Below, one piece after another: positions 8,741-17,683 of a stretch of 64,000 nt of DNA. The position numbers were made by a program, and so were the translations under genes. Source of the DNA: Paenibacillus sedimenti (lineage in GTDB: Bacteria; Bacillota; Bacilli; Paenibacillales; NBRC-103111); assembly GCF_014534655.1 (NCBI RefSeq), contig NZ_JACVVD010000003.1, positions 496,001 to 560,000 of the forward strand, in the 5' to 3' direction. Within the stretch, counting starts at the first letter, position 1, and every line of letters starts with the position of its first letter. The notes beneath the pieces are model-generated. The model searched no databases and had not been told where the DNA came from. It saw nothing but the letters and a program-made list of their open reading frames with translations.

Positions 8741-9877
8741 TTATGTCAGAGCAGACAACGGCATATACGGCATACTAAGCGCATCGGCTACAGCAGAGTG
8801 TGTAACATGACCTTTGCAGGTGTTGACGCCGAGTTGAAGAGGCGTGTTCCCTGCGATCGCTTGTGAAAACCCTTTGCCCGCTAATTCAAGGGCATAAGGG
8901 ATCGTTACATTCGTAAGCGCTAATGTAGAAGTTCGAGGTACTGCTCCAGGCATGTTGGCTACCGCATAGTGCAGGACTCCGTGCTTCTCATAAGTAGGAT
9001 CGCTGTGCGTAGTCACACGATCAATCGTTTCAATCGAGCCGCCCTGATCAACCGCTACATCAACGATGACCGCGCCTGGTTTCATACCCTGCACCATCGC
9101 TTCCGTTACTAATCGGGGTGCTCTCGCCCCTGGAATGAGCACTGCCCCAATCAGTAAATCCGCCTTCTGCACAGCATTGGCGATATTGTGAGGATTAGAC
9201 ATCAACGTGCGCAGCCGACCGCCGAAGATGTCGTCGAGCGCTCTCATCCGATCTGCGCTGCGCTCGATGATGACGACATTGGCGCCCAAACCCAGCGCCA
9301 TTTTGGCCGCGTTCGTTCCGACGATGCCGCCTCCGAGAATAATCACATCGGCAGGCGGCACACCCGGAACACCACCTAATAATATACCCCGCCCCCCGTA
9401 GAATTTCTCCAGAAAGTGGGCGCCGATCTGAACGGACATCCTGCCTGCAACCTCACTCATTGGCGTCAACAATGGCAGACTGCCATTTGCCAGTTGAATG
9501 GTTTCGTAGGCGATGCCTGTCACTCCCTTGCTCACCAAGTGTTCCGCCAAGTCCTTGGCAGCTGCCAAATGCAAATAAGTAAATAAAATGAGCCCTTCCC
9601 GGAAATAGCCATACTCAGAAGGCAATGGCTCCTTGACCTTCATGATCATTTCGCTTCTCGCCCAAACCTCGGCAGCATCTGTGATCAGCGTAGCCCCTTC
9701 TTTGGCATAATCATCATCACCGAAGCCGCTGCCAACACCAGCTCCAGCCTCAACCAACACCTGATGCCCGGCCATCCGCAGCATTCCGGCTCCACCGGGT
9801 GTAAGGGCAACGCGGTTTTCGTTGTTTTTAATTTCTTTCGGCACGCCAACTATACACTGATGAAGGGACATAATCAT
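8741..9877 (-). CDS. ald: Alanine dehydrogenase
   Basis: NAD-dependent oxidative deamination of L-alanine to pyruvate and ammonia; in Bacillus it supports growth on alanine and sporulation. The 378-aa protein starts with the family signature [20 protein letters not shown] and has the dinucleotide fold [21 protein letters not shown]. Catalytic Lys and His regions ([14 protein letters not shown]) are present. The start at 9877 has GGAGGAAGGTT. A MITE-like element lies close to each end of the gene. Confidence 0.95.
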   Translation of the reverse strand: MIMSLHQCIVGVPKEIKNNENRVALTPGGAGMLRMAGHQVLVEAGAGVGSGFGDDDYAKEGATLITDAAEVWARSEMIMKVKEPLPSEYGYFREGLILFTYLHLAAAKDLAEHLVSKGVTGIAYETIQLANGSLPLLTPMSEVAGRMSVQIGAHFLEKFYGGRGILLGGVPGVPPADVIILGGGIVGTNAAKMALGLGANVVIIERSADRMRALDDIFGGRLRTLMSNPHNIANAVQKADLLIGAVLIPGARAPRLVTEAMVQGMKPGAVIVDVAVDQGGSIETIDRVTTHSDPTYEKHGVLHYAVANMPGAVPRTSTLALTNVTIPYALELAGKGFSQAIAGNTPLQLGVNTCKGHVTHSAVADALSMPYMPLSALT

Positions 9878-9902
9878 AACCTTCCTCCAAATTTAATAGG
9901 TC

Positions 9903-10156
9903 GTTTAAAAAGTCCACTTTGACCACATCAGACTAAAGTCTGATTGGCGAATAAACCTTCATATGAACGCGGTCGATCATCTTCGAATGACCTCGATAAA
10001 GGTTTATCTCATAACGAAGTAGTTCGGGAGGTGATATCACATCGAATCTTGAACGAACCCGGGAAGTCCGGTACTCACGTAGCAAATCTCTACGCTCCGT
10101 TCCTCCTTCTCCGGAATTCGTCCAACCTTCTCGGTTCTGAAAGCGGACTTTTTAAC
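9903..10156. repeat. MITE-like element, long copy (upstream of ald)
   Basis: A 254-bp segment with ends GTTTAAAAAGTCCACTTTGAC and, on the right, AAAGCGGACTTTTTAAC. It is inverted relative to the copy at 8536-8702 and contains an additional interior with a small hairpin (ATCAGACTAAAGTCTGAT, 9927-9944). It carries no transposase, so any movement would need one in trans. It separates ald from its likely promoter region or supplies it; neither is proven. Confidence 0.8.
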
Positions 10157-10250
10157 CCCATAATTTAATAGTCATAATATTCCAAGCTCGCAGTCAGATT
10201 ATGTGTTTAGAAAGGCTCGTTCTCTTGTTACATCATATGAACGTCAAACA

Positions 10251-10290
10251 AAAATGCCTGTACTCGCAAACAGCGAATACAGGCATTTTC
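10251..10290. terminator. Terminator after fur, possibly bidirectional
   Basis: Stem AAAATGCCTGTA / TACAGGCATTTT with a loop of about 15 bases; T-rich on both strands. It lies 17 bp past the fur stop. Confidence 0.8.
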
Positions 10291-10306
10291 CTTTGAAAAA
10301 CAGCTT

Positions 10307-10792
10307 TTAATGAGAAGCTGTTGTTTTTGATTTATCCAATGAGTCCGGCTTCCCTCTATCGTTACAGCGATGGCATATACCTTGAAAATCAAGTCGATGA
10401 TCCAGCACCTGAAAATGAAAATCTCGTTCCAATCGTTCTTCGAGCGGTCCAAGCCAATCTTCCATTATTTCATCTACGGCTCCGCATTGCACGCAGATTA
10501 AGTGATGGTGATGATGACGCGTACTATCGTCTCGCAAATCGTAACGGGCCACACCGTCTCCAAAATTCATTTTCTCCAATACATGCAGCTCGCTGAGCAG
10601 CTCTAAAGTTCGATAAACCGTTGCCAATCCGATCTCAGGAGCTTTATCTTTCACGAGCATAAACACGTCTTCAGCACTAAGATGATCTTCTTCATTCTCC
10701 AGTAGTACTCGCACCGTCGCTTCCCGTTGAGGGGTTAGCTTGTACCCTTGGGATTGCAGCTGCTGCTTAATCTTCTCGATCCTTGCTTCCAT
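10307..10792 (-). CDS. fur: Ferric uptake regulator family protein (Fur)
   Basis: A metal-dependent repressor of 161 aa. The N-terminal winged helix contains LTPQREATVRVLL and PEIGLATVYRTLELL. The C-terminal half has the His-rich RHHHHHLICVQCG and two CxxC pairs (CVQC, CHRC) for structural zinc. The location between spoIIM and yqzK/xerD is that of Bacillus fur, which favours iron Fur over Zur or PerR. The ATG at 10792 follows GAGGGGGAGGAGT; a longer frame to 10822 has no site. No clear Fur box was found nearby. Confidence 0.9.
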   Translation of the reverse strand: MEARIEKIKQQLQSQGYKLTPQREATVRVLLENEEDHLSAEDVFMLVKDKAPEIGLATVYRTLELLSELHVLEKMNFGDGVARYDLRDDSTRHHHHHLICVQCGAVDEIMEDWLGPLEERLERDFHFQVLDHRLDFQGICHRCNDRGKPDSLDKSKTTASH

Positions 10793-10894
10793 ACTCCTCC
10801 CCCTCAAACCGGTGGGCATCAAAGCCCAATTGTAGCCACTTTACTCATTATAGGGGGAGGATGCTGACAAAGTCAACAGAACCTGCAAGACTAA

Positions 10895-11536
10895 TCAGCT
10901 GTAAAGACCAGCAAGCATAGGCGTAACCCACTTCATCATCAATTGCGAGACGTAACCTTCCCATAACGCAGCGCCGAGCAAAAATACGCCCATAAGCAGT
11001 GTTATTGACGTATAACGCATGAATGGCTGATACATGTTCCCATTACGGCTCATGAATCGATGTTTGATCATATATATGGAGAATGCCATGGCGGCAACAC
11101 TGCAAAAAAGAATGGCAGGAATAACGATCAAGTTCTGGGGAGCAACCGAAACAAGGGCAAAAAGCATGCCCTTCCACGACATTTGACCAACCATGTAGCC
11201 TACGGTAAAACCGATCAGCACTCCCTTAAGAAAATCCAACACGAGTATAAGCGGCAGACCGACAATAGAAAGCCCAAACAACCAAATGAGCAAAATCCAT
11301 TTCATGTGCATGCCAAAAGATTGCACAAAGGACTGCCTGCTGTCAAATTCTGCACCATCGTTGATTTCATGAAAAAAACTGCCGAGATGACGCGACATTT
11401 CCTGCTTCTGCTCCAGGGAGAGCGCGTTCACCATCACAGCACCGAACACGACGCCAATGACAAAAAGCACTGAGACGAATATAAAGAGCGGCAAATTTTC
11501 CTTCATATAGTGCTTCATCGATAAGTTTCTGTTCAT
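10895..11536 (-). CDS. spoIIM: Stage II sporulation protein M
   Basis: A polytopic membrane protein (213 aa, about five helices) that joins SpoIID and SpoIIP in the complex that degrades septal peptidoglycan during engulfment. Family features include the N-terminal helix FIFVSVLFVIGVVFGA, HEINDGA, and LLIWLFGLSIVGLPLILVLDFLKG. Upstream, TCATAGT (11598-11604) and CATAAGCT (11576-11583) are separated by 14 bp. That spacing fits sigma-E, which transcribes spoIIM in Bacillus, but the -10 box is imperfect. Confidence 0.92.
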   Translation of the reverse strand: MNRNLSMKHYMKENLPLFIFVSVLFVIGVVFGAVMVNALSLEQKQEMSRHLGSFFHEINDGAEFDSRQSFVQSFGMHMKWILLIWLFGLSIVGLPLILVLDFLKGVLIGFTVGYMVGQMSWKGMLFALVSVAPQNLIVIPAILFCSVAAMAFSIYMIKHRFMSRNGNMYQPFMRYTSITLLMGVFLLGAALWEGYVSQLMMKWVTPMLAGLYS

Positions 11537-11598
11537 CCCGCTGCTCCTTCCCTTTGTACAACCCTTACAAAGACAAGCTTATGAGCAATAATCAGAAA

Positions 11599-12777
11599 CT
11601 ATGAATGATTTTTCACTTTGCCGTATCGGCCGCCGCCGCCGACCTCTAGTGCTAACCGCCCTTCTCGGGCTTGTACAATATATGCGGCAATATCTTCGCC
11701 AATTTCAGTTATGAGTTCCGCGAGTGTCGTACGGTGAAGCACATTCATCTCCGTCCCAAATCGCCCTAGCAGCTGACCGAGCTTCTTCGGCCCCAAACCG
11801 GGAATGAATTCCAGCGGTACTTGAAAGTGATACGGAGGTCGATATGACGGCAAAAAAGGCTCCTCCCGATCCGCTATAGCCAAAATTCGATCCATAACGC
11901 CACGAACAATCTTCTTGCTCCCGCAATAAAGACAGCGCTCAACTGTTGTGACGCTTTCATCCAGAATGGATTCGCAGTCGCCGCAATACGTTCTGTGATA
12001 TTTACCGAGTCGCGGATTCAGCCCGTAGTTGGCAAGCACTTCCCTGCCTTCTTGACGGTGCAGAGCTTTAACAATCTCCTCGTAAGTAGGAGCTGCAAGC
12101 TGCATTACATTGTACTCCCGTCCTATTTTACCAAGTGAATGCGCATCGGAATTCGTCACGAATGTATACCGATCGAGCTCTGAAATCAATCCGGCCATAT
12201 CGGAGTCGGCGCTGAGTCCAAGTTCAACGGCGGCAATGCCATCCAGCTCAAGCAGGTGCTCCATCCGTGTAGAAGAGCTGCCGTAAACGCTTTTGTGAGG
12301 AGTAAAAATATGTGCAGGAATTAGGATTCCGCCTCTGCCAATCACCTCTTCTTGGAGGATTCGGCCCGGTACATAGATACGCTGCGAGCTTAGTTCCACA
12401 TTTTTCATATGTTTCCTCATAAAGAGGGTGAAATCTTGCATCGTAGAGAGGTCTGGCATATAGGCAAGCAAATGAGCAGCACCCATACCGGGGTCCCGTA
12501 CCTCAATTTCGCTGCCCAGCATAATCGTGGTTTCCCGATAACGGATTCCCCCGCCCTCTTGCTCCACCATTTCTCCTTGATCCAGGTACATCATAATCTC
12601 GTCTTGAACCGTCGGTGAATGGCAATCAATGATGCCGATCACTTCCATCCCTTTCCGCTCAGATGCCTCGCGGGCAATATTGAAAAAAGTGAGATCATTG
12701 GCCGCACTGATCTTAACCGCATTGCCTTTTTCCGTTCGGCCTATATGGATATGCAGATCTACATAATAGCTATTCAT
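11599..12777 (-). CDS. Endonuclease Q (PHP-domain DNA repair nuclease)
   Basis: The 392-aa protein starts with a PHP metal-binding domain: YYVDLHIHIG at the N terminus, GIIDCHSP, GSEIEV, PAHIFTPHKS and TNSDAHSLG. A zinc-finger module follows (YCGDCESI and CLYCGSKK) and then a helix-hairpin-helix-like PLEFIPGLGPKKLGQLLG. This is the endonuclease Q/TIGR00375 layout; characterised members cut 5' of deaminated bases such as uracil and hypoxanthine. It starts 2 bp after nudF and is probably cotranscribed with it; nudF is itself a nucleotide-pool enzyme. Confidence 0.85.
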   Translation of the reverse strand: MNSYYVDLHIHIGRTEKGNAVKISAANDLTFFNIAREASERKGMEVIGIIDCHSPTVQDEIMMYLDQGEMVEQEGGGIRYRETTIMLGSEIEVRDPGMGAAHLLAYMPDLSTMQDFTLFMRKHMKNVELSSQRIYVPGRILQEEVIGRGGILIPAHIFTPHKSVYGSSSTRMEHLLELDGIAAVELGLSADSDMAGLISELDRYTFVTNSDAHSLGKIGREYNVMQLAAPTYEEIVKALHRQEGREVLANYGLNPRLGKYHRTYCGDCESILDESVTTVERCLYCGSKKIVRGVMDRILAIADREEPFLPSYRPPYHFQVPLEFIPGLGPKKLGQLLGRFGTEMNVLHRTTLAELITEIGEDIAAYIVQAREGRLALEVGGGGRYGKVKNHS

Positions 12778-12778
12778 C

Positions 12779-13333
12779 CTAGATTTGTCCGGTTAGTCGG
12801 TACAACTGCCATGCATACACAGCCATGATCGTCTTCGCGTCGCTGATCCGGCCATCACGGATATACTGCTGCGCTTCTTCCAGCGTAATCGCTTCACACT
12901 CGAGAAACTCATCCTCATCAGGACGCGCTTCCCCTTTTATGAGCTGCTCAGCGACATATAAATGAATGATTTCATCCGCAAATCCAGGTGATGTATAGAA
13001 GGAGCTTACATGCTTAACATGCTCGGAACGATAGCCTGTTTCTTCTTCCAACTCGCGTAAAGCCGCTTGTAACGGTTCCTCTCCGGCATCCAACTTACCC
13101 GCAGGAATTTCGACCTGACTTTTCTCAAGAGGCTTTCGGTATTGTTCTACGACGATCATTTTGTCATCAAGAAGCGGGATCACCGCAACGGCTCCGGGAT
13201 GCTTAACGATTTCTCTTGTTGCCGTCTCCCCATTGGGAAGCTGGACATGATCCACCTGCAGTGAAATGATTTTTCCTTTGAAAATGGGCTCCGTGCGCAG
13301 TGTGATTTCTTCGAATTTTTTATGTGCAGTCAT
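12779..13333 (-). CDS. nudF: ADP-ribose pyrophosphatase (Nudix hydrolase)
   Basis: A 184-aa Nudix protein. The box GKLDAGEEPLQAALRELEEE with the following TGY fits GX5EX7REUXEEXGU. Substrate residues such as VVEQYRKPL and SSFYTSPGF are those of ADP-ribose pyrophosphatases (Bacillus YqkG/NudF). The gene is divergent from mciZ, as in Bacillus, and is followed directly by the endonuclease Q gene. Confidence 0.92.
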   Translation of the reverse strand: MTAHKKFEEITLRTEPIFKGKIISLQVDHVQLPNGETATREIVKHPGAVAVIPLLDDKMIVVEQYRKPLEKSQVEIPAGKLDAGEEPLQAALRELEEETGYRSEHVKHVSSFYTSPGFADEIIHLYVAEQLIKGEARPDEDEFLECEAITLEEAQQYIRDGRISDAKTIMAVYAWQLYRLTGQI

Positions 13334-13472
13334 GATAATTTCATCCTCCTAATGTTCATTTGGAGCTCCCGCAAAATAACAGGAATACGCTTCAGAGCTT
13401 ACTGGCATAACTTGTCCAATCGGTGCATATCGATCATTATATCAAAATTTTATAGGGAATGAGGAACTCGAT

Positions 13473-13673
13473 ATGAAAAGCTATGTAACCGATCGTCAAA
13501 TCCGGCTGGTAGGAAAAGCATGGGAAATTAAACGTCATTTGCAGGTTTTACTGCAGCAAGCCGGTAAAGACGTCAAACTTATCGATTATGCCCGTTCCTT
13601 GCCCACTCCGCTGCTGCACAAACCGTTTGAAAAAAAGCAGGGTCCTCATATAATCCCCTTCCCATCGAGGTAA
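13473..13673 (+). CDS. mciZ: MciZ, mother-cell inhibitor of FtsZ (C-terminally extended)
   Basis: A small plus-strand gene, divergent from nudF. The segment RLVGKAWEIKRHLQVL matches the core of Bacillus MciZ (LVGKAWEIRAKL), a roughly 40-aa sporulation peptide that caps FtsZ filaments and blocks Z-ring assembly in the mother cell. Here the protein is 66 aa: after the core it continues with a proline- and lysine-rich tail (PTPLLHKPFEKKQGPH). GCATAAC (13405-13411) and CATATCGAT (13426-13434), 14 bp apart, could be a sigma-E promoter, with weak -10 agreement. A strong terminator follows. Confidence 0.8.
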   Translation: MKSYVTDRQIRLVGKAWEIKRHLQVLLQQAGKDVKLIDYARSLPTPLLHKPFEKKQGPHIIPFPSR

Positions 13674-13737
13674 TCGTTTTCGGGTACAGACTGAACAGCC
13701 CGATAACCCTCACGAACGGATAATCTTGCCAAAACTA

Positions 13738-13787
13738 AAAAACCGATCGGCCGCCCCGTAATGAGTAGCGTGCTGATCGGTTTTTAT
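13738..13787. terminator. Terminator between mciZ and the M20 peptidase gene
   Basis: Stem AAACCGATC / GATCGGTTT with a GC-rich loop, flanked by A-run and T-run, so it can serve both convergent genes. Confidence 0.8.
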
Positions 13788-13796
13788 TGAGATGAG

Positions 13797-14927
13797 TTAG
13801 CCTTTGGCGGTTTCTTTTACAATGGCAACGAGCAATTCGGCGGTTTTAACCAAATCACTGATCGCAATATGCTCTTTGGTTGTATGAATTTCTTGATACC
13901 CAACGGCCAAATTCACAGTAGGAATTCCCATGCCGTTAAAGATGTTCGCATCGCTGCCGCCGCCGGAATGGAACGTGCGAGCTGTCAAACCAAGCGTTGA
14001 GAGTGCTCTGGAAGCCAGCTGTACAACCGGAGCAGCGTCATCGTGCATGTAGGATGAATAGACGATATCCGCATTAAATTCGCAGGTAGTTCCTGCATCA
14101 GCTGCTGCCGTTTCACAGGCATCTTTCATAGCAGCAATCTGATTTTCCAGCTTATGCTGTACAATACTGCGAGCTTCCGCTTCCATTTTCACTTTGTCGC
14201 AGACAACGTTCAAAGGGCCTACGCCTGAGAAGCTGCCAATATTTGCCGTTGTTTCGCTGTCAATGCGGCCCAGCGACATACGCGAGACCGCCTTGCTGGC
14301 CACTTGAATGGCGCTGATGCCGTCTTCCGGATTAACGCCGGCATGAGCGGATTTGCCGTGGAAAATAATCTCGATTTCGGCACGGCCAGGCGCCGCTGTC
14401 GCGATATCGCCTATGTTGCCGTTGGAATCAAGCGCGAAGCCGTATTTCGCTTCCAACCACTTGGGATCCATCGCGCGCGCGCCTTTCAAACCGCTCTCTT
14501 CGCCCGCTGTGATGACGAATTGGATGCGTCCGTGCGGAATATTATGTTCTTTTAACACTTGAATGCCTTCGATCATCGCTGCGATGCCTGCTTTATCGTC
14601 GCTGCCCAAGATGGTAGTTCCGTCGCTTCGAATGTAGCCGTCTTCGCCGATTTGCGGTTTGATGCCTTTGCCGGGAGCTACTGTGTCCATATGGGACGTG
14701 AAGAGGATCGTCGGAATAGCTTCATTCTTATCCGTTGCATCAAGTGTACAGATCAAATTGCCGGATCCGTGACCGCTTTTGGCCATCGAATCATCTTCGA
14801 CGACTTGCAGACCTAGCTTGCCGAATTTCTCTTTCAATACGACACTTATTTCTTGCTCGAATCTCGTCTCACTATCCACTTGAACGAGGGAGATGAATTC
14901 TTGCACCAAACGGTTTTGTTGGATCAT
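13797..14927 (-). CDS. M20-family peptidase, PepT-like (YqjE family)
   Basis: A 376-aa zinc aminoacylase/carboxypeptidase-fold peptidase. Metal and catalytic motifs are TSHMDTVAPGKG, LGSDDKAGIAA and TAGEESGLKGAR, with the dimerisation domain between and a C-terminal HSGGGSDANIFN. The arrangement fits TIGR01883 (PepT-like, Bacillus YqjE), thought to be a di- or tripeptidase; the substrate cannot be read from sequence. It is monocistronic, with the mciZ terminator at its 3' side. Confidence 0.87.
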   Translation of the reverse strand: MIQQNRLVQEFISLVQVDSETRFEQEISVVLKEKFGKLGLQVVEDDSMAKSGHGSGNLICTLDATDKNEAIPTILFTSHMDTVAPGKGIKPQIGEDGYIRSDGTTILGSDDKAGIAAMIEGIQVLKEHNIPHGRIQFVITAGEESGLKGARAMDPKWLEAKYGFALDSNGNIGDIATAAPGRAEIEIIFHGKSAHAGVNPEDGISAIQVASKAVSRMSLGRIDSETTANIGSFSGVGPLNVVCDKVKMEAEARSIVQHKLENQIAAMKDACETAAADAGTTCEFNADIVYSSYMHDDAAPVVQLASRALSTLGLTARTFHSGGGSDANIFNGMGIPTVNLAVGYQEIHTTKEHIAISDLVKTAELLVAIVKETAKG

Positions 14928-15067
14928 GTACTTTCCTCCGATATATACTATGGGTTATTATATGGATGAGACAAGCCGCTCCCCCCCAAAAGTGAAGAAA
15001 TCTTTTGAAGCTTATTCCATTTACTTTTGCGGGAGCACTGTATCAACATAAAAAGGAGTGAATCGCC

Positions 15068-15172
15068 GTGCTTCAGAATAAGCGCTGGTTTAAAGTAGTC
15101 GTATACATCATGCTCATTACCATGGTATTATCAAGCGTATTGTTTACTGCAGGTTTATTCTTCAATTCATAA
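15068..15172 (+). CDS. prli42: Stressosome-associated membrane miniprotein Prli42
   Basis: A 34-aa peptide beginning with GTG: MLQNKRWFKVVVYIMLITMV and then LSSVLFTAGLFFNS. It is one membrane helix behind a short basic N terminus, the pattern of Prli42, which anchors the stressosome to the membrane in Listeria and is conserved in Bacillota. AAAAGGAGTGAATCGCC gives a strong ribosome site. It converges on bkdB, with only 2 bp between the stop codons. Identification rests on size, pattern and remembered similarity. Confidence 0.75.
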   Translation: MLQNKRWFKVVVYIMLITMVLSSVLFTAGLFFNS

Positions 15173-15174
15173 GA

Positions 15175-16572
15175 TTAGTATATTTTCGTATCTGCGTTAT
15201 AGCTTTCCAGGTTCTCTTTGACTCTTTGAAGGAACCTTCCACAAATAACCCCATCCAAAATACGGTGGTCCAGCGATAAGCACAGGTTAACCATGGAGCG
15301 AACTGCGATCATATCTTGAATAACGACAGGCTTCTTCACAATCGATTCAAAGGTCACAATAGCTGCCTGCGGGTAGTTTATGATCGGATACGACAGAATC
15401 GAGCCGAAGGAGCCTGTATTATTTACCGTAAAGGTTCCACCCACCATATCGTTCAACGAAAGTTTTCCGGCGCGCGTTTTCTTCGTTAATTCATCGATTT
15501 CTCTAGCGAGGCCGGCGATATTTTTTTGGTCCGCTTTTTTGATAACCGGTGTCATAACCGAGTCTTCCGTTCCTACCGACAATGAGATGTTAATATCACG
15601 TTTCACGATAATTTTATCAACAGCCCATACGGAGTTAAGGATCGGATAGTCTTTAATCGCATTGACGACAGCTTTCAGCATAAATGCAAGGTACGTCAAA
15701 TTGATACCCTCACGGCGCATAAATTCGTCCTTCACTTTGTTACGCAGCACGACGAGATTCGTCACGTCGACTTCGATCATTGTCCATGCGTGCGGGATTT
15801 CCGTCACGCTTTGACGCATGCGGGTAGCAATGGCGTTGCGGATCGGCGTAACGTCGATAAAGTGTTCATTGCGGGTATCCAAGGAATGACCCTCCGCTTC
15901 AATGAGCGGCGTCGGCGGATTCGCCGACAAGTGAATGCCTGAACTTCGTACCGGCATCTTCGACGGTTGAATGTTCTCTACTGCTTCTGTTTGTGCAGCT
16001 GCTGTATGAGCGCTTATCACTTGTGGAGCTGGTTGAGCCGCAGCAGGTTGTTGCTGTACAGGAGCCGCGGCTTTCGCTATGTTTGCACCACCGGATGCAA
16101 TAAATTGTTCTACGTCTTTGCGCGTAATTCGTCCGCCTAAACCGGTTCCCGAAACACGCGACAAATCGACGTTATTATCCATGGCCAAACGGTGAACCGC
16201 GGGGGAGTATCGGCCTCTCATGCTTGTGTCCGCATTTTCGGACAAAGCTGCTTCTGACTGTAAAGCTGCGCCATGTCCAGGATGCCCGGATCCGGCAGCA
16301 TCAGCTGTTTCTTCGGCAGGCACCTCAATTAAACAGATCGCTTCGCCGACGGCAGCCGTCTCTCCATCGCCAACTAAAATTTTGACCAGCTTGCCTTCGA
16401 TCGGCGAGGGCATTTCCGTATTGACTTTTTCCGTGAACAGTTCACAAAGCACATCGTACTGCTCGATATAATCGCCGGGCTGTTTGAGCCACTTGCCTAT
16501 CGTAGCCGAAACGAGGCTTTCCGCCAGATGAGGGACTGTTACCTCGGTGATCCGGCTGTTGGTATCATTCAT
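15175..16572 (-). CDS. bkdB: Branched-chain 2-oxoacid dehydrogenase E2 (dihydrolipoyl acyltransferase)
   Basis: The core E2 enzyme, moving acyl groups from lipoyl-lysine to CoA. Three parts are visible in 465 aa. First, a lipoyl domain with the modified Lys in CELFTEKVNTEMPSP. Second, after an Ala/Pro-rich linker, an E3-binding domain (YSPAVHRLAMDN to GGRITRKDVEQFI), then another long Ala/Pro/Gln linker. Third, the catalytic domain ending DHRILDGVICGRFLQ with the catalytic His and Asp. Gene order lpdV-bkdAA-bkdAB-bkdB matches the Bacillus bkd operon, which makes primers for branched-chain fatty acids. The start follows AGGAGGTATACAT. Confidence 0.92.
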   Translation of the reverse strand: MNDTNSRITEVTVPHLAESLVSATIGKWLKQPGDYIEQYDVLCELFTEKVNTEMPSPIEGKLVKILVGDGETAAVGEAICLIEVPAEETADAAGSGHPGHGAALQSEAALSENADTSMRGRYSPAVHRLAMDNNVDLSRVSGTGLGGRITRKDVEQFIASGGANIAKAAAPVQQQPAAAQPAPQVISAHTAAAQTEAVENIQPSKMPVRSSGIHLSANPPTPLIEAEGHSLDTRNEHFIDVTPIRNAIATRMRQSVTEIPHAWTMIEVDVTNLVVLRNKVKDEFMRREGINLTYLAFMLKAVVNAIKDYPILNSVWAVDKIIVKRDINISLSVGTEDSVMTPVIKKADQKNIAGLAREIDELTKKTRAGKLSLNDMVGGTFTVNNTGSFGSILSYPIINYPQAAIVTFESIVKKPVVIQDMIAVRSMVNLCLSLDHRILDGVICGRFLQRVKENLESYNADTKIY

Positions 16573-16579
16573 ATGTATA

Positions 16580-16616
16580 CCTCCTATAAAACTGGCATCT
16601 TGAATTGTTCGTAAGT
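16580..16616 (-). repeat. Degenerate hairpin-Shine-Dalgarno element at bkdB
   Basis: On the minus strand ACTTACGAA, then after about 10 bases GATGCCAGTTTTATAGGAGG. It keeps the family's 5' block, CCAGTTTT arm and ribosome site but has lost the second stem arm. Confidence 0.5.
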
Positions 16617-16620
16617 TAAA

Positions 16621-16663
16621 CCTCTAACGAAGTCTCTTCCAGAAAAGAGACTTCGTTTAGAGG
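16621..16663. repeat. Long inverted repeat between bkdAB and bkdB
   Basis: CCTCTAACGAAGTCTCTT and its reverse complement (one inserted T) are separated by 6 bases, an 18-bp stem. There is no good T-run on either strand, so it is not a standard terminator. It could stabilise or process the bkd mRNA between cistrons. Confidence 0.65.
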
Positions 16664-16699
16664 CTCGTTATGTGTTCATTATTCAAAACGTTCGGATGG

Positions 16700-17680
16700 T
16701 TAAAACAGTGCGAGCTTGCGCATCGAGTCCTTCAGCTTATCCGTGCTGAGCAGGAAAAACTTCTCCATCGGCGGATTGTTGCCGACAGCCGGAACGTCAG
16801 GGCCGCAGAGCCTGGCGATTGGGGCATCCAGCTCGAAGAGCAGCTCCTCGGCGATGATCGCGGACACTTCCGCGCCGACGCCGCCGGTTTTGTTATCCTC
16901 GTGCACGATGAGCACCTTGCCGGTCTTGGAGACTGCCTCCAAGATCGCTTCCTTATCGAGCGGCTGCAGGGTGCGCAGGTCGAGTACGTGCGCGGAGATG
17001 CCCTCTTTGGCGAGTTCTTCGGCAGCGAGCAGGGCGTAATGAACGGCGATCCCGTAGGCGATCACCGTAATGTCCGTGCCCTGGCGCTTGACGTCAGCCT
17101 TGCCGATCGGCACGATGTAATCGTGCTCCGGCACGTCCGCGGATAGCGCCAAATAGCATTTCTTGTGCTCGAAGTACAGCACAGGATCAGGGTCGCGAAT
17201 GGCCGCCTTCAGCAGCCCCTTGGCATCGTAAGGATTAGAAGGCGCTACGATCTTGATGCCCGGCGTGCCGAAAAACACCGATTCCGGACACTGGGAATGG
17301 TACAGGGCGCTAGCGCCGGTCGCGCCGTAAGGTGCCCGAATGACGACCGGGCACGTCCAGTCGTTGTTGGAGCGATAGCGGATCTTCGCCGCTTCGCTGA
17401 TGATCTGGTTCGTTGCCGGGAAGATGAAATCGGCAAACTGGATCTCGGCGATCGGCTTCATGCCGTACATCGCCGCACCGATCGCCACCCCCACGATGGC
17501 GGACTCCGCCAGCGGGGTGTCAAGCACGCGATCTTCGCCGAACAGATCGCGCAAACCTTTGGTGGTGTTTAAGACACCACCCTTGCCCACGTCTTCGCCA
17601 AGCACGAAGACGTTATCGTCTTGATGCATTTCCTCCTGCATGGCAGAGCGGATTGCTTCCAAATATGTAATGACTGCCAT
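16700..17680 (-). CDS. bkdAB: Branched-chain 2-oxoacid dehydrogenase E1 beta subunit
   Basis: With BkdAA it decarboxylates branched-chain 2-oxoacids using thiamine diphosphate. The 326-aa protein shows the family stretches FVLGEDVGKGGVLNTTKGL, DTPLAESAIVGVAIGAA, IRAPYGA and VHEDNKTGGVGAEV. It begins 4 bp after bkdAA, so the two are coupled. The interior (about 16780-17560) is clearly richer in G and C than the flanking genes, with many antisense open frames as a result. Confidence 0.93.
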   Translation of the reverse strand: MAVITYLEAIRSAMQEEMHQDDNVFVLGEDVGKGGVLNTTKGLRDLFGEDRVLDTPLAESAIVGVAIGAAMYGMKPIAEIQFADFIFPATNQIISEAAKIRYRSNNDWTCPVVIRAPYGATGASALYHSQCPESVFFGTPGIKIVAPSNPYDAKGLLKAAIRDPDPVLYFEHKKCYLALSADVPEHDYIVPIGKADVKRQGTDITVIAYGIAVHYALLAAEELAKEGISAHVLDLRTLQPLDKEAILEAVSKTGKVLIVHEDNKTGGVGAEVSAIIAEELLFELDAPIARLCGPDVPAVGNNPPMEKFFLLSTDKLKDSMRKLALF

Positions 17681-17683
17681 CTG

